Source: Alteromonadaceae bacterium (GTDB lineage: Bacteria > Pseudomonadota > Gammaproteobacteria > Enterobacterales > Alteromonadaceae). From it: a DNA stretch of 32,388 bases. Every line of letters starts with the position of its first letter. Position 1 is the stretch's first letter. A program made the translations under genes and the position numbers. The notes beneath the pieces were generated by a model. It saw only the letters and a program-made list of their open reading frames with translations. It was not told the DNA's origin and did not search any database. The DNA lies in the NCBI GenBank assembly GCA_016765535.1, contig JAESPQ010000053.1:22166-54553 (forward strand), read 5' to 3'. Below are positions 1 through 11,027 of this stretch, piece by piece.

Positions 1-136
1 CGTTTTACTCTTTCTAAACAAGGAGTTGGGCTTAAACCTACCCGTTTAGATAATTCTACATTAGCGATACGACCATTTTTTTGTAACTCATTTAAAATAT
101 TACGATCAATACGATCAATTTTTTTAGTTGTGACAT
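1..136 (-). CDS. lrp: Leucine-responsive regulatory protein Lrp (N-terminal part)
   Basis: This is the 5' part of a gene that runs off the left edge of the window; 45 codons are visible. The peptide begins MSQLKKIDRIDRNILNEL and continues through NGRIANVELSKRVGLS to PTPCLERVK, which is the winged helix-turn-helix DNA-binding domain of Lrp/AsnC regulators and is close to enterobacterial Lrp. Lrp is a global, amino-acid-responsive regulator of amino-acid metabolism. The ATG at 136 is the only workable start, because an in-frame TGA lies two codons upstream on the minus strand. The N-terminal tail before the DRIDRNIL segment is shorter than in E. coli Lrp. The gene is divergent from ald, a classic Lrp-family target. 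The effector-binding domain is outside the window. Confidence 0.88.
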
Positions 137-322
137 GTTTCAACTTTATAATTACCTACAAATACCCAAAAAACCTCATTAATATATCGCAAAACACAAA
201 AGTACGACAGGTTATTCTGATAATTAATCACTATACTAGCTGAAAATATTTACTCAAAGTTTAAAATAAAAACTGGGTAAACGCTTACAACAAATTATTA
301 CAGAATATATGAGGAGTTACTT
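137..322. promoter_or_regulatory. lrp-ald divergent control region
   Basis: This 186-bp AT-rich region must hold the promoters of both lrp and ald. A TATACT at 232-237 is a possible -10 element for ald, but I see no good -35 in front of it. The segment around 239-256 (CTGAAAATATTTACTC) partly resembles the degenerate Lrp consensus. A strong GAGGAG at 311-316 sits 6 bases before the ald ATG. Control of ald by Lrp is inferred from gene arrangement and family knowledge; no operator is proven here. Confidence 0.4.
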
Positions 323-1441
323 ATGATTATTGGTGTACCTAAAGAGATCAAAAACCATGAATACCGTATTGGTTTAACCCCAGCAGGTGTTAAAGAGTTA
401 TCAGTAAATGGTCATAAAGTGATTGTTGAAAATAATGGTGGCGCTTCAATTGGTTTTGATAATGATCAGTATATTGCCGCTGGTGCCAAAATTATTGATA
501 GCGCAGCAGAAATATTTGCGACTGCGGACATGATCATTAAAGTAAAAGAGCCTCAACCTGTCGAATGTAAAATGTTACGCCAAGGTCAAATTTTATTTAC
601 TTACTTACACTTAGCCCCAGATCCTCAACAAACTGAATTATTAGTTGCTTCAGGCGCTACCTGTATTGCTTATGAAACCGTAACAGCTGCTAGCGGTGGT
701 TTGCCTTTATTAGCACCTATGTCTGAAGTGGCTGGTCGTATGTCAATTCAAGCAGGAGCACATGCCTTAGAAAAAGCCCAAGGCGGCTTAGGCGCACTAT
801 TAGGTGGTGTTCCGGGTGTTGCACCAGCAAAAGTATTAATTGTTGGTGGTGGTGTAGTCGGTACACAAGCCGCACGTATGGCTATTGGTATGGGCGCTGA
901 CGTGACTATTTTAGATCGTTCATTACCACGCTTACGCCAATTAGACACTGAATTTGATGGTCGTTTAAAAACGGTTTATTCTACTGCTGATGCGATGAAC
1001 CAATTGGTTATAGAGGCTGATTTAGTCATTGGTGCGGTCTTAATTCCGGGAGCTGCAGCGCCTAAATTAGTGACTCGTGAACACATTAAAATGATGAAAA
1101 AAGGTGCCGTAGTGGTTGATGTAGCCATTGACCAAGGTGGTTGTTTTGAAACCTCAAAAGCAACTACACATCAAGACCCTACTTACGTTGTTGATGATGT
1201 TGTTCATTACTGTGTTGCTAATATGCCAGGTGGTGTAGCTCGTACCTCTACTTTGGCATTAACCAATGCAACTATGCCGTTTGCAGTAACACTTGCGAAC
1301 AAAGGTGCAAAACAGGCGTTATTAGACGACGAACATTTATTAGCGGGCTTAAATGTTATGGCTGGTAAAATTACCTACAAACCTGTTGCCGATGTATTAG
1401 GTTATGACTATGTCGATGCTAAAGTTGCTTTAAACGCATAA
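323..1441 (+). CDS. ald: Alanine dehydrogenase
   Basis: The enzyme interconverts L-alanine and pyruvate plus ammonia with NAD(H), in the cytoplasm. The protein has 372 residues, the usual family length. It opens with MIIGVPKEIKNHEYRIGL, where Arg15 is the known substrate-binding residue. Lys75 in the IIKVKEPQ segment and His96 in LFTYLHLAPD match the catalytic pair of Ald. The NAD-binding Rossmann motif GGGVVGTQAA lies near residues 174-183. The start is fixed by GAGGAG at 311-316. It is transcribed alone, divergent from lrp, and ends before a strong hairpin terminator, so it looks monocistronic. Regulation by Lrp and alanine is likely from context. Nothing is missing or truncated. Confidence 0.97.
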   Translation: MIIGVPKEIKNHEYRIGLTPAGVKELSVNGHKVIVENNGGASIGFDNDQYIAAGAKIIDSAAEIFATADMIIKVKEPQPVECKMLRQGQILFTYLHLAPDPQQTELLVASGATCIAYETVTAASGGLPLLAPMSEVAGRMSIQAGAHALEKAQGGLGALLGGVPGVAPAKVLIVGGGVVGTQAARMAIGMGADVTILDRSLPRLRQLDTEFDGRLKTVYSTADAMNQLVIEADLVIGAVLIPGAAAPKLVTREHIKMMKKGAVVVDVAIDQGGCFETSKATTHQDPTYVVDDVVHYCVANMPGGVARTSTLALTNATMPFAVTLANKGAKQALLDDEHLLAGLNVMAGKITYKPVADVLGYDYVDAKVALNA

Positions 1442-1520
1442 TTTAATTGAAATAACAGTTACATTAAACATAAAAATCACATTGATAGATTGAACATTTA
1501 ATCGTCAGTGTAAAAAAAAT

Positions 1521-1552
1521 CGCGCACTTTATACTAAGTGCGCGTTTTTTTT
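1521..1552 (+). terminator. Rho-independent terminator after ald
   Basis: A perfect 9-bp stem (CGCGCACTT at 1521-1529 and AAGTGCGCG at 1536-1544) with a 6-base loop is followed by eight T. An A run on the left side (1512-1519) would give a T tract on the other strand too. Confidence 0.93.
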
Positions 1553-1671
1553 ATCTAAAAGTTATTTTACCTACCTTAATTTATTCCTTAAGATTCTAAT
1601 CAGTAAATTATTTTATGCTCTTGCTTAATAACTTGTTTAATACAATTTAATACACCAAGTTTTAGCATTAA

Positions 1672-2652
<981 letters not shown>

Positions 2653-2717
2653 TTACACTACGTAATACTACAAAAAAGTAGTGACTAAAACGTTAACTAA
2701 AAAGAAAACATAAAACT

Positions 2718-3425
2718 ATGAGCCAAAGACTTTATCAATTATCAGATACTTCTTTGGCTTTTCCACCTTTAGAAGATGCTTTAACCGATCCTAATGGTTT
2801 ATTAGCTGTCGGTGGTGATTTATCCCCTCAACGTTTAATAAAAGCCTATCAACAAGGTATCTTTCCTTGGTACAGCGAACAAGATCCTTTACTTTGGTGG
2901 TCACCCGATCCTCGTGCAATTATTAAGATCTCCGATCTTAACATTAACCGCACACTGGCTAAATTTTTAAAAAAATCTCCTTTTACTGTCACCTTAAATA
3001 AAAGTTTTAATGAAGTAATAAGTTATTGTAGCGATGCACCTTTTAGACGTGATGGTACTTGGATTTTACCAGAAATGTTGCAAGCCTATCAAAATTTACA
3101 TCACTTAGGTTACGCTCATTCAATTGAAGTATGGCAGCAACAACGCCTAGTGGGTGGTTTATACGGTGTCGCTATCAATGGTTTTTTCTCAGGAGAGTCA
3201 ATGTTTTACCTTGAAAGTAATGCATCAAAAGTCGCCTTAGTGTATTTAGCTGCACACCTTAAAAGCGCAAATATTAGCTTTATTGATTGCCAATTACTTA
3301 ATCCATTTCTTGGTTCTATGGGTTGTAGTGAAATAAAACGTGAAAACTTTGTTAAACTTAAAGAACAAGTCTTAAGCGTTTCGTTAGATAAAACATTTTG
3401 GCAAACTAAAACACTCACTTTATAA
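2718..3425 (+). CDS. aat: Leucyl/phenylalanyl-tRNA--protein transferase
   Basis: Aat moves Leu or Phe from aminoacyl-tRNA onto the N-terminal Arg or Lys of proteins, creating a primary N-degron that ClpS recognises. The protein has 235 residues, a normal length. Family hallmarks are GLLAVGGDLSPQRL (28-40), the LLWWSPDPRAII block (58-69) and the VGGLYGVAINGFFSGESMF block (145-163) of the GNAT-like catalytic core. It has no strong Shine-Dalgarno; the upstream sequence is only A-rich. It lies 65 bases after trxB and 31 bases before bpt, so co-transcription with bpt is likely. Together with bpt, clpS and clpA it places the substrate-tagging and delivery steps of the N-degron pathway in one neighbourhood. 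Confidence 0.97.
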   Translation: MSQRLYQLSDTSLAFPPLEDALTDPNGLLAVGGDLSPQRLIKAYQQGIFPWYSEQDPLLWWSPDPRAIIKISDLNINRTLAKFLKKSPFTVTLNKSFNEVISYCSDAPFRRDGTWILPEMLQAYQNLHHLGYAHSIEVWQQQRLVGGLYGVAINGFFSGESMFYLESNASKVALVYLAAHLKSANISFIDCQLLNPFLGSMGCSEIKRENFVKLKEQVLSVSLDKTFWQTKTLTL

Positions 3426-3456
3426 CCGCTTTTTAAGCTAAGAAATTTATTACTTT

Positions 3457-4152
3457 ATGAGTTATCAATTTGGCGTCAGTAAAGAATTTCCCTGTAGTTA
3501 TTTACCTGATCGGCAAGAACGGTTACTTATTGCCGTTGAAAAACAGTTAAACTGCGCTGAAGGCTATTCATGGCTAATGTCACAGGGGTTTAGACGCAGT
3601 GGCGACCAAATCTATCGTCCCCATTGTGTAAACTGCCAAGCTTGTCAGTCTATTCGTGTTGTTGTCACTGATTTTATGCCATCAAAAAGTCAAAAACGGT
3701 TATTGAAAAAAAATCAGCATTTCATTGTAAAAATATCCCACCAGCAGCAAGACAATTATTATTCTTTATATCAAAAATACATTAACGCCATACATTATGA
3801 TGGTGCGATGTACCCTCCAAATTATGAACAATATCAAACCTTTTTAAGTTGTCAGTTAACAAAACAAGTTTTTATTGAAACATGGGATGAAGATAAATTA
3901 ATCAGTGTTGCAGTAACAGATGAACTAGTTGATGCTTTATCTGCGGTATATACCTTTTATCACCCCGATTACAAAAAATCAGCATTAGGCGTATTTTCTA
4001 TATTGAAACAAATAAGTATTGCCCAACTCTTTAATAAAAAATACTTATATTTAGGTTATCAAATTGATGACTGTAAAAAGATGAATTATAAAAACCGTTA
4101 CTTTCCTTACCAAATTTTAAAAGATAATTTATGGAAATTGGTCAATAAATAG
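3457..4152 (+). CDS. bpt: Aspartate/glutamate leucyltransferase (Bpt)
   Basis: Bpt attaches Leu to proteins with N-terminal Asp or Glu, so these secondary destabilising residues become ClpS-ClpAP substrates. The protein has 231 residues. It shows the family's Cys-rich N-terminal block: Cys13, then CxxCxxC with Cys57, Cys60 and Cys63 in [15 protein letters not shown]. The conserved middle MYPPNYEQY and the C-terminal [18 protein letters not shown] block are both intact. It resembles eukaryotic ATE1 arginyltransferases in fold, but this short bacterial form is the leucine-transferring class studied in Vibrio vulnificus. No clear ribosome binding site precedes the ATG, which is 31 bases after the aat stop. 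E. coli lacks bpt; here it is inserted between aat and infA. Confidence 0.94.
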   Translation: MSYQFGVSKEFPCSYLPDRQERLLIAVEKQLNCAEGYSWLMSQGFRRSGDQIYRPHCVNCQACQSIRVVVTDFMPSKSQKRLLKKNQHFIVKISHQQQDNYYSLYQKYINAIHYDGAMYPPNYEQYQTFLSCQLTKQVFIETWDEDKLISVAVTDELVDALSAVYTFYHPDYKKSALGVFSILKQISIAQLFNKKYLYLGYQIDDCKKMNYKNRYFPYQILKDNLWKLVNK

Positions 4153-4551
<399 letters not shown>

Positions 4552-4622
4552 TTACTCTTCTTATTTTTAGGCACTGACACTCAACTTATTAGACACTTTT
4601 TTATAAGTTTAGCTAAGCTAAT

Positions 4623-4656
4623 AAAAAAACCTATTCATTATGAATAGGTTTTTTAT
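4623..4656 (+). terminator. Terminator after infA (bidirectional)
   Basis: AAAAAACCTATTC and GAATAGGTTTTTT pair around a short ATTAT loop, with A and T runs on the two sides, so it can stop transcription from infA and also from the opposite direction. Confidence 0.92.
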
Positions 4657-4740
4657 TTTAGATAGTATAAAAATAATTTTCAATCAAAAAACTAACATGC
4701 CTATGTAGATAACTCAGGAGCTATTATTTAATTCGGCGAT

Positions 4741-4860
4741 CCTTCTGTAGGTCGATATTTATGTCGTCAAATACAGATAAATGACATGGATTGATGGGCT
4801 ACATTACATGGATGGTATTATTCGACAATGCAGGAGATGTATATTGTCCTGAAGCCCAAC
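4741..4860 (+). repeat. Degenerate dispersed repeat, copy A (infA-clpA gap)
   Basis: The gap 4657-4898 has no gene. From about 4741 its base composition changes and it carries a sequence related to another gap in this window (10826-10910, minus strand). The shared blocks, in the same order, are TCTGTAGGTCGATATTTATGT here against TCTGTATGTCGATGCTTACGT there (given as near matches over 21 positions), and CATGGA followed by TTATT-N-GACAATGCAG-N-AG, where GACAATGCAG is exact. Copy A has about 40-50 more bases between the blocks, including a second ACATGGAT. GTCGATA...TATGTCG suggests a decayed hairpin. The tail up to 4895 looks GC-richer than other gaps. I cannot say whether it is mobile. Confidence 0.45.
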
Positions 4861-4898
4861 CCACAGGTTTACCTGAACCAAGTGCACATGCATGAAAA

Positions 4899-7157
4899 CT
4901 AATGTTCAACTAACTCTTTTTTACTTTCAAACTTAAGTACTAATTTATCTTTAGCAACGCTCACTTTAGCAATACCGCCATGAACAAGTTCACCAAACAA
5001 TAATTCATTCGCTAATGGTTTTTTCAGTTCTTCTTGGATCACACGAGCCATAGGTCGAGCGCCCATTGCTTTATCGTAACCATGATCAGAAAGCCATTTT
5101 CTCGCATCATTTGTAAGCTCTAACGAAACACCTTTATCATCAAGTTGTGCTTGTAGTTCGACAATAAATTTATCCACCACTTGCTGAATAACTTCGTCAG
5201 ATAAATGATTAAACCAAACAATATTATCTAAACGGTTTCTAAATTCTGGTGAAAAGGTTTTATTAATTTCAGACATCGCATCAAAGCTATGATCTTGTTG
5301 CTTAAAACCAATTGATTGACGAGTTGTTTCTAAAACCCCTGCATTGGTAGTTAACACTAAAATAATGTTTCTAAAATCGGCTTTGCGACCATTATTATCC
5401 GTTAATGTACCATGATCCATCACTTGTAATAAAATATTAAAAACATCGGGATGTGCTTTTTCAATTTCATCAAGTAATACTACCGAATGTGGATGCTTAA
5501 TAACGGCATCAGTCAATAAACCACCTTGTTCGTAGCCTACATAACCAGGAGGAGCACCAATTAAGCGACTTACGGCATGTTTTTCCATATATTCAGACAT
5601 ATCATAGCGTAATAATTCTACCCCTAACTGTTTAGCAAGTTGTTGCGTTACCTCTGTTTTACCCACACCTGTAGGACCTGCAAACAAAAATGAACCTACA
5701 GGTTTTTCTTCATTACCCAAACCTGCACGTGATAATTTGATCACCGATGATAAACCTTCAATGGCTTGATCTTGTCCAAAAACGACTAATTTCAAATTTC
5801 GATCAATATTTTTAAGGCTATCTTTTTCCGAAGCACTAACCGATTTTTCCGGTATACGCGCCATTTTTGCCACAATAGATTCTATATCTATATTACTGAT
5901 CACTTTTTTACGTTTTGACGGTGCCATTAACTGTTGTTTTGCCCCTGCCTCGTCAATAACATCAATAGCTTTATCAGGTAAAAAACGTTCGTTAATATAT
6001 TTAGCCGACAACTGTGCTGCCGCTCGTAATGCTTTATTACTATAACGAATACCATGATGTGCTTCGTATTTTTCTTTCAAACCATGTAATATTTTGGTGG
6101 TGTCATCAACACTAGGTTCGGTAATATCTATTTTTTGAAAACGTCGTGCTAAAGCTCTGTCTTTTTCAAAAACGCTTTGATATTCTTGGTACGTCGTTGA
6201 ACCAATACAACGTATTTTACCCGCCGATAATAAAGGTTTGATCAGATTAGAGGCATCCATCATGCCTCCAGAAGCAGCACCGGCACCAATAATGGTATGA
6301 ATTTCATCAATAAATAAAATCGCTTTATCTTCTTCCTGAATATCTTTTAATAATGATTTAAAACGTTTTTCAAAATCACCTCGATATTTAGTGCCCGCTA
6401 ATAAAGCCCCTAAATCAAGCGAATAAATAGTCGCACCTTGTAAAAATTCAGGTACTTGTTCACTCACTATTAAATTAGCTAAGCCTTCTGCAATCGCAGT
6501 TTTACCTACACCTGCTTCACCTACAAATAAAGGATTATTTTTACGGCGACGAGTTAATACTTGTAAAGTACGCTCTAATTCACTGTCTCGCCCAATTAAT
6601 GGATCAATATTGCCTTTTAACGCTTCTTTATTTAAGTTTTGCGTAAAATTATCAATAGTTCTAGGTTCTTCTTTTGTTGCTTGGGTATCAACATTCTCAC
6701 TATTTAAGATTTCAGCTTCATCAACTTTAGCAATACCATGAGAAATATAATTAACAATATCAAGACGAGATATATCTGATTTTTTAAGAAAATAAGCAGC
6801 TTGTGATTCTTGTTCACTAAAAATAGCCACCAGTACATTGGCGCCATTAACTTCAGATTTACCCGATGATTGAACATGAAAAACGGCACGTTGTAAAACC
6901 CGTTGAAATCCTAACGTAGGTTGGGTTTCACGTTCAGCCTCACCTTCGGGGATCACTGGGGTAGTTTCAACAATAAAATCATTAAGTTCAACACGCAACT
7001 TAGATAAATCAGCTCCACAGGCTAATAATGCCTGTTCAGCAGCAGGATTATCCAACAGCGCTAATAATAAATGCTCAACCGTCATAAATTCATGACGAGA
7101 GTCTTTGGCTTGACGAAAAGCCATATTCAATGAAATTTCTAAATCTTTATTTAGCAT
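4899..7157 (-). CDS. clpA: ATP-dependent Clp protease ATP-binding subunit ClpA
   Basis: ClpA is the AAA+ unfoldase that feeds substrates to ClpP; with ClpS it degrades N-degron proteins. The 752-residue protein is nearly the same length as E. coli ClpA. It has the N-terminal repeat domain (about 1-145), a first ATPase domain with Walker A GEAGVGKT (213-220) and Walker B ILFIDE, and a second with Walker A GPTGVGKT (494-501) and Walker B VVLLDE (559-564). The pore loop GYVG is at 538-541. The IGF tripeptide that docks into ClpP is at 616-618, so it should partner ClpP, which is not in the window. It starts 26 bases after clpS and is presumably co-transcribed with it. All key motifs are intact. 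Confidence 0.98.
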   Translation of the reverse strand: MLNKDLEISLNMAFRQAKDSRHEFMTVEHLLLALLDNPAAEQALLACGADLSKLRVELNDFIVETTPVIPEGEAERETQPTLGFQRVLQRAVFHVQSSGKSEVNGANVLVAIFSEQESQAAYFLKKSDISRLDIVNYISHGIAKVDEAEILNSENVDTQATKEEPRTIDNFTQNLNKEALKGNIDPLIGRDSELERTLQVLTRRRKNNPLFVGEAGVGKTAIAEGLANLIVSEQVPEFLQGATIYSLDLGALLAGTKYRGDFEKRFKSLLKDIQEEDKAILFIDEIHTIIGAGAASGGMMDASNLIKPLLSAGKIRCIGSTTYQEYQSVFEKDRALARRFQKIDITEPSVDDTTKILHGLKEKYEAHHGIRYSNKALRAAAQLSAKYINERFLPDKAIDVIDEAGAKQQLMAPSKRKKVISNIDIESIVAKMARIPEKSVSASEKDSLKNIDRNLKLVVFGQDQAIEGLSSVIKLSRAGLGNEEKPVGSFLFAGPTGVGKTEVTQQLAKQLGVELLRYDMSEYMEKHAVSRLIGAPPGYVGYEQGGLLTDAVIKHPHSVVLLDEIEKAHPDVFNILLQVMDHGTLTDNNGRKADFRNIILVLTTNAGVLETTRQSIGFKQQDHSFDAMSEINKTFSPEFRNRLDNIVWFNHLSDEVIQQVVDKFIVELQAQLDDKGVSLELTNDARKWLSDHGYDKAMGARPMARVIQEELKKPLANELLFGELVHGGIAKVSVAKDKLVLKFESKKELVEH

Positions 7158-7183
7158 AGGTACTCCAACTTAACCTTGCAGCT

Positions 7184-7519
7184 TTACACTTGTTCCATCG
7201 TACACTTTAATGGATGTTGATGCTCAAGTGCAAAACGACTGACTTGATCGACTTTGGTTTCTGCAATTTCTGCACTATATGTGCCACAAAGCGCTTTACC
7301 TTTATAATGAACAGCAAGCATGATGTCGGTTGCTTGATCTGAATTCATATTAAAGAATCTATTTAAGACTTCTATCACAAAGTCCATTGGGGTGTAATCA
7401 TCATTTAATAACAACACATTATATTTAGGTGGTTCTTGAAGTTCATTTTTAAGTTCTTCATTAATAACCGCTTCATCTAAATGATGTTCGCTACTTGCTA
7501 ACTCTTTCCAACTACTCAT
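7184..7519 (-). CDS. clpS: ClpA adaptor protein ClpS
   Basis: ClpS binds proteins with N-terminal Leu, Phe, Tyr or Trp and hands them to ClpA. The protein has 111 residues, with a flexible N-terminal tail (1-32) that in the family is needed for delivery into ClpA. The conserved [20 protein letters not shown] block covers 33-52. Asn39, Asp40 and His71 correspond to the N-degron pocket residues of E. coli ClpS (Asn34, Asp35, His66). The HYKGKALCG segment (71-79) is typical. The gene is just upstream of clpA and divergent from cspD, the same arrangement as in enterobacteria and Shewanella. Its promoter must lie in the 225-bp gap shared with cspD. Confidence 0.97.
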   Translation of the reverse strand: MSSWKELASSEHHLDEAVINEELKNELQEPPKYNVLLLNDDYTPMDFVIEVLNRFFNMNSDQATDIMLAVHYKGKALCGTYSAEIAETKVDQVSRFALEHQHPLKCTMEQV

Positions 7520-7596
7520 ACTTCAATAATAGCCCTTACAAAACATTTTTGGGAAACTTTTTTTAATTAAAAAGCGTTAAAACCTTACAATTTAAC

Positions 7597-7624
7597 TTGA
7601 CTTATTCTGAAATCTATCTACGAT
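7597..7624 (+). promoter_or_regulatory. Candidate cspD promoter
   Basis: TTGACT (7597-7602) and TACGAT (7619-7624) are 16 bases apart in the clpS-cspD gap. If used, transcription would start near 7631 and leave a 5' untranslated leader of about 110 bases, which is plausible for a cold-shock-family mRNA. The -10 is only a moderate match. Confidence 0.4.
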
Positions 7625-7744
7625 TCTAATAAGTGATTAATATTTAGTCGCTGTTGTTGCGTATGCCCCCTTCGCTATTAAATTCTTTTATCGGTGAGGG
7701 TAAAGCATACCGAATTACAGAAGAATTTAGAAGGAAGTAGATGT

Positions 7745-7966
7745 ATGGCTCACGGTACAGTTAAGTGGTTTAACAATGCAAAGGGTTTTGGCTTTATTAG
7801 GCCCGATAGCGGTGGCGAAGATATATTCGCTCACTACTCAACCATTCAAATGGAAGGATATAGAACATTAAAAGCCGGCCAAGATGTAAATTATGAACTC
7901 AATGAAGGCCCTAAAGGCCACCACGCGGAAAGTATATCACCGCTAGGTGAAGAACCAACAGAATAG
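7745..7966 (+). CDS. cspD: Cold-shock-domain protein CspD
   Basis: CspD is a small single-stranded nucleic-acid-binding protein of the cold-shock family; in E. coli it is made in stationary phase and inhibits DNA replication. With the ATG at 7745 it has 73 residues. RNP1-like (KGFGFIRP) and RNP2-like (DIFAHYS) motifs are visible. The C-terminal GPKGHHAESISPLGEE and the location beside clpS identify CspD rather than CspA. The frame is open upstream to a GTG at 7694, but AAGGAAG at 7731-7737, seven bases before the ATG at 7745, fixes the start. It ends in front of a bidirectional terminator shared with icd. Confidence 0.93.
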   Translation: MAHGTVKWFNNAKGFGFIRPDSGGEDIFAHYSTIQMEGYRTLKAGQDVNYELNEGPKGHHAESISPLGEEPTE

Positions 7967-7990
7967 AATAAAATTACACTAACGTTTGCA

Positions 7991-8020
7991 AAAAAACACA
8001 GTTTTCACTGTGTTTTTTTA
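7991..8020. terminator. Bidirectional terminator between cspD and icd
   Basis: AAAAAACACAGT (7991-8002) pairs perfectly with ACTGTGTTTTTT (8007-8018) around a TTTC loop. A and T runs flank the core on both sides, so it serves the convergent genes cspD and icd. Confidence 0.92.
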
Positions 8021-8036
8021 TACGTAACAATGATCA

Positions 8037-9287
8037 TTACATATTTTCAATAATACAATCACCAAATTCTGAACAAGTGACTAACGTAGCATCAGTCATT
8101 AAGCGTTCAAAATCATAGGTTACTGTTTTAGCAGCAATAGCCCCTGCCATTCCCTTAAGTAATAGGTCTGCCGCTTCTAACCAGCCCATGTGACGTAACA
8201 TCATTTCAGCAGAAAGAATAACAGAACCTGGATTAACCTTATTTTTTCCTGCATATTTAGGCGCAGTACCATGAGTTGCTTCAAAAACAGCAATTTCATC
8301 ACTTAAGTTTGCCCCTGGCGCAATGCCTATGCCACCCACTTGTGCAGCTAAAGCATCAGATAAATAATCACCATTTAAGTTTAATGTGGCAATAACACTA
8401 TATTCTGCAGGACGTAATAAAATTTGTTGTAACATTGCATCAGCAATGACATCTTTAATGATGATCTCTTTACCATTATTAGGATTAATTAAACGACACC
8501 AAGGGCCACCATCAATATATTCAGCCGCGAATTCATCGCGAGCAACTTCATAACCCCAATCTTTAAATGCACCTTCAGTATATTTCATAATATTACCTTT
8601 ATGCACTAAAGTAACTGAGCTGCGATCATTATCTATCGCATACTGGATCGCTTTTCTTACTAAGCGTTGACTGCCCTCTTTTGAAACTGGCTTTATGCCA
8701 ATACCACAATCGTCTAAAAAGCGTATTTTAGTTGCCCCCATCTCTTGGGTTAAAAATTCAATAATTTTTTTCGCATCATCAGTACCCGCTTTAAATTCAA
8801 TCCCCGCATAAATATCTTCTGAATTTTCACGAAAAATCACCATGTCGACCGCAGCAGGATTTTTAACAGGGCTAGGGACACCTGTAAACCATCGTACAGG
8901 GCGTTGACATACATATAAATCGAGCACTTGACGTAATGCTACATTTAAAGAACGAATACCACCACCAACAGGGGTAGTTAAAGGACCTTTTATACCCACT
9001 TTATATTCTTTAAATAATTCAATGGTTTCATCAGGAAGCCAAGTTTCGCTATCGTATACTTGAGTCGCTTTTTCACCAGCAAAGACTTCCATCCAAGCAA
9101 TTTTTTTATCGTTATTATAAGCTTTTTGTACAGCCGCATTAACGACTTTTATCATCACAGGAGTAACATCTATACCAATACCATCGCCTTCAATATAAGG
9201 AATAATAGGATTATTAGGTACAGATAATTGACCATTGTTTATTGAAATTTTTTCACCATTTTCAGGAATGATAACGTTATTAGACAT
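8037..9287 (-). CDS. icd: NADP-dependent isocitrate dehydrogenase
   Basis: Icd oxidises isocitrate to 2-oxoglutarate and CO2, making NADPH, in the TCA cycle. The 416-residue protein has the same length as E. coli Icd, a homodimeric type I enzyme. The substrate-binding segment [17 protein letters not shown] places Ser113 exactly where E. coli Icd is phosphorylated by AceK; no aceK gene is in the window. [14 protein letters not shown] and the C-terminal [16 protein letters not shown] nucleotide-binding block are present, as are metal-binding Asp residues in [10 protein letters not shown]. It is convergent with cspD, an order also seen in Shewanella and relatives. An AGGAG precedes the ATG. Nothing is abnormal. 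Confidence 0.97.
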   Translation of the reverse strand: MSNNVIIPENGEKISINNGQLSVPNNPIIPYIEGDGIGIDVTPVMIKVVNAAVQKAYNNDKKIAWMEVFAGEKATQVYDSETWLPDETIELFKEYKVGIKGPLTTPVGGGIRSLNVALRQVLDLYVCQRPVRWFTGVPSPVKNPAAVDMVIFRENSEDIYAGIEFKAGTDDAKKIIEFLTQEMGATKIRFLDDCGIGIKPVSKEGSQRLVRKAIQYAIDNDRSSVTLVHKGNIMKYTEGAFKDWGYEVARDEFAAEYIDGGPWCRLINPNNGKEIIIKDVIADAMLQQILLRPAEYSVIATLNLNGDYLSDALAAQVGGIGIAPGANLSDEIAVFEATHGTAPKYAGKNKVNPGSVILSAEMMLRHMGWLEAADLLLKGMAGAIAAKTVTYDFERLMTDATLVTCSEFGDCIIENM

Positions 9288-9634
9288 AGCTTTCTCCTAA
9301 GACAAATCGATTCAGTAACTATAGACGTTTATTTTTACTTTACCTAAGCTAAAGCAAAAAGAGTAAATACACTAATCACTTAGTAAATATAATGAGTATT
9401 TTTTAAAATGATAATGATTAAGCAGATACGATATAGGGAGGAGATCATCACATCTAATTAGTTTTTGATGTTTTTTTCGTTCACTTTCACGTTTAAACAA
9501 AAGAAAAAATAAATACATTTTAATTAGTAATAATAAGACAAAAGCTATGGTTTTCTTAAATGTTTTGACAAAAAAACCATCCTAAATCACGATAACTTAT
9601 GATGGTTTGTTGTGCAAAGTAATATAATTTGATA
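9288..9634. other. icd-purC intergenic region
   Basis: This very AT-rich 347-bp gap must contain the icd promoter, and at its right end the purC terminator listed separately. A polypurine GGGAGGAGA at about 9437-9445 looks like a ribosome binding site on the plus strand, but no start codon with an open frame follows it at a useful distance. I find no gene, RNA or clear operator here. Confidence 0.5.
9570..9608 (-). terminator. Terminator after purC
   Basis: Read on the minus strand, AAACCATC (9608-9601) pairs with GATGGTTT (9581-9574), followed by a T run down to 9570. The loop is long, about 19 bases, but the stem and T tract are clear and it lies just after the purC stop. Confidence 0.75.
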
Positions 9635-10738
9635 TTAATCAATCAAGTTATATTGCTCTTTTAAAATATTGATAATTTCAGCTTTTGGATTGGCTGATAA
9701 TTCAATTTTCTCACCGATAATTTTTTCAGCAATAGCTATATAAGTTTTTGAAACATTCATTAATACTGACTCAGGTAAAGCATTGTCGCGGGCTAATGCC
9801 TCTCGCTCTGTCATACGATCTTTGTTCAGTAAAATATCTGGTTCAGGAAAATACTTTAACAATAACTGGCGAAAACCTTCTTTAGAATTTTCAACAACTT
9901 TGCCATTACGATATTGTTCACCATCCCAAATACGTGACGAGTCTGGCGTACCTACTTCATCCATATAAATCAGTTTGTCATTACCTTGTTTGTCTTTAAC
10001 ATAACCAAATTCAAATTTAGTATCGACAAAAATTTGGTCTATCGTAGCTAATTCATTTGAAATAACATTAAAACCTTCCGTTAACAATTTTTCATAAAGA
10101 GCAATATCCTCTTTTGATTTAAAATTAAACGCTGCAAAATTTTCTTCAATATTTTGTCGGGAAATATTAACGTCATCCGCGGCAGGAACCCCGGGGATCC
10201 CTGTTAAAATGCCTTTTGTCGAAGGTGTTTGTAGTAATTCAGGTAATTTACTGTCTTTTTGTAAACTTTCAGGCAATTCAATACCACAAAAGTCACGTTC
10301 ACCTTTGTTATATGCACGCCACATTGACCCCGTAATATACTGACGGCAAATGGCTTCAATCATTACTGGTCGTGCTTTTTGTACTATCCATACAAAAGGA
10401 TGCGGAATATCTAAAATATGACTGTCAGCTAAACCATTTTCTTTAAATAAATTAAACCAATGATTAGAAATAGCATTTAACGCTGCACCTTTACCTGGTA
10501 CACCTTTCATACCACCTTCGCCATGCCAAATACAATCAAAAGCAGAAATTCTATCGCTGATCACCATAATAGCTAAGGGGGTATCACTGGGTACGTCATA
10601 GTTCTTTTCAGCGATCAAACGTTTACTATCCGCTTCTGTTAACCAATACACACTACGTACTTTACCGCTATGTACAGGCGCATCAGTACGAATGGGCAGA
10701 TCGTTATTTACCGCTAAAACACTGTTTGCAAGACTCAT
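9635..10738 (-). CDS. purC: Phosphoribosylaminoimidazole-succinocarboxamide synthase (SAICAR synthetase)
   Basis: PurC joins aspartate to CAIR using ATP, a step of de novo purine synthesis. With the ATG at 10738 the protein has 367 residues. This is the long form of the enzyme found in Vibrio and Alteromonadales and closer in length to yeast Ade1 than to the ~237-residue E. coli PurC. Conserved blocks are [11 protein letters not shown] near the N terminus, [13 protein letters not shown], the [14 protein letters not shown] motif, [10 protein letters not shown] and the [13 protein letters not shown] aspartate-binding block. The frame is open 16 codons further upstream, but AGAGG just before 10738 and family homology at [18 protein letters not shown] support this start. 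It stands alone, with no other pur gene nearby and no convincing PurR box. Confidence 0.95.
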   Translation of the reverse strand: MSLANSVLAVNNDLPIRTDAPVHSGKVRSVYWLTEADSKRLIAEKNYDVPSDTPLAIMVISDRISAFDCIWHGEGGMKGVPGKGAALNAISNHWFNLFKENGLADSHILDIPHPFVWIVQKARPVMIEAICRQYITGSMWRAYNKGERDFCGIELPESLQKDSKLPELLQTPSTKGILTGIPGVPAADDVNISRQNIEENFAAFNFKSKEDIALYEKLLTEGFNVISNELATIDQIFVDTKFEFGYVKDKQGNDKLIYMDEVGTPDSSRIWDGEQYRNGKVVENSKEGFRQLLLKYFPEPDILLNKDRMTEREALARDNALPESVLMNVSKTYIAIAEKIIGEKIELSANPKAEIINILKEQYNLID

Positions 10739-10825
10739 AAAAAACCTCTTTAAAAATAAAATAAAATAACGATTATTATCTACCACTAAATAGTAAGCGT
10801 TATTTTATTAGTTAATTTATAATAT

Positions 10826-10910
10826 TCAATAATATCGTCGAGTCCATACAATAGACTTCTGCATTGTCTAATAAATTACTTCCATGAAACGTAAGCATCG
10901 ACATACAGAC
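10826..10910 (-). repeat. Degenerate dispersed repeat, copy B (purC-rplT gap)
   Basis: On the minus strand this segment reads TCTGTATGTCGATGCTTACG, then CATGGA, then TTATTAGACAATGCAGAAG (10874-10856). These blocks match copy A at 4741-4836 in order and orientation, but copy B lacks the 40-50 bases that separate them in copy A. It lies between the rplT terminator and the purC start, so it could also overlap the purC promoter. No open frame covers it. Confidence 0.42.
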
Positions 10911-10977
10911 TTATATTTATTATTCTTAATAAACAGTAAGCAATTAATTTAACACTCGTGTCAATTTTTTAACCTTA

Positions 10978-11009
10978 GAAAAAAGAAAAGGACGCACTAG
11001 GCGTCCTTT
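10978..11009 (-). terminator. Terminator of the thrS-infC-rpmI-rplT operon
   Basis: On the minus strand AAAGGACGC (11009-11001) pairs with GCGTCCTTT (10995-10987) around a 5-base loop, followed by a T-rich tract (TTCTTTTTT). It lies 19 bases after the rplT stop. Confidence 0.93.
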
Positions 11010-11027
11010 CTTATAACTTTTTACATT

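Noticed and set aside
4657-4898. tRNA-Ser (serW) expected between infA and clpA
   Set aside because: No cloverleaf or T-arm GGTTCRA-type sequence could be found in the gap.
9406-9425. AATGATAATGATTA, resembling a Fur box
   Set aside because: Only a partial match in a very AT-rich gap, 120 bp before icd, and without the expected right half.
9435-9470. GGGAGGAG as ribosome binding site of a small plus-strand gene
   Set aside because: No ATG, GTG or TTG with a meaningful open frame follows within a useful distance.
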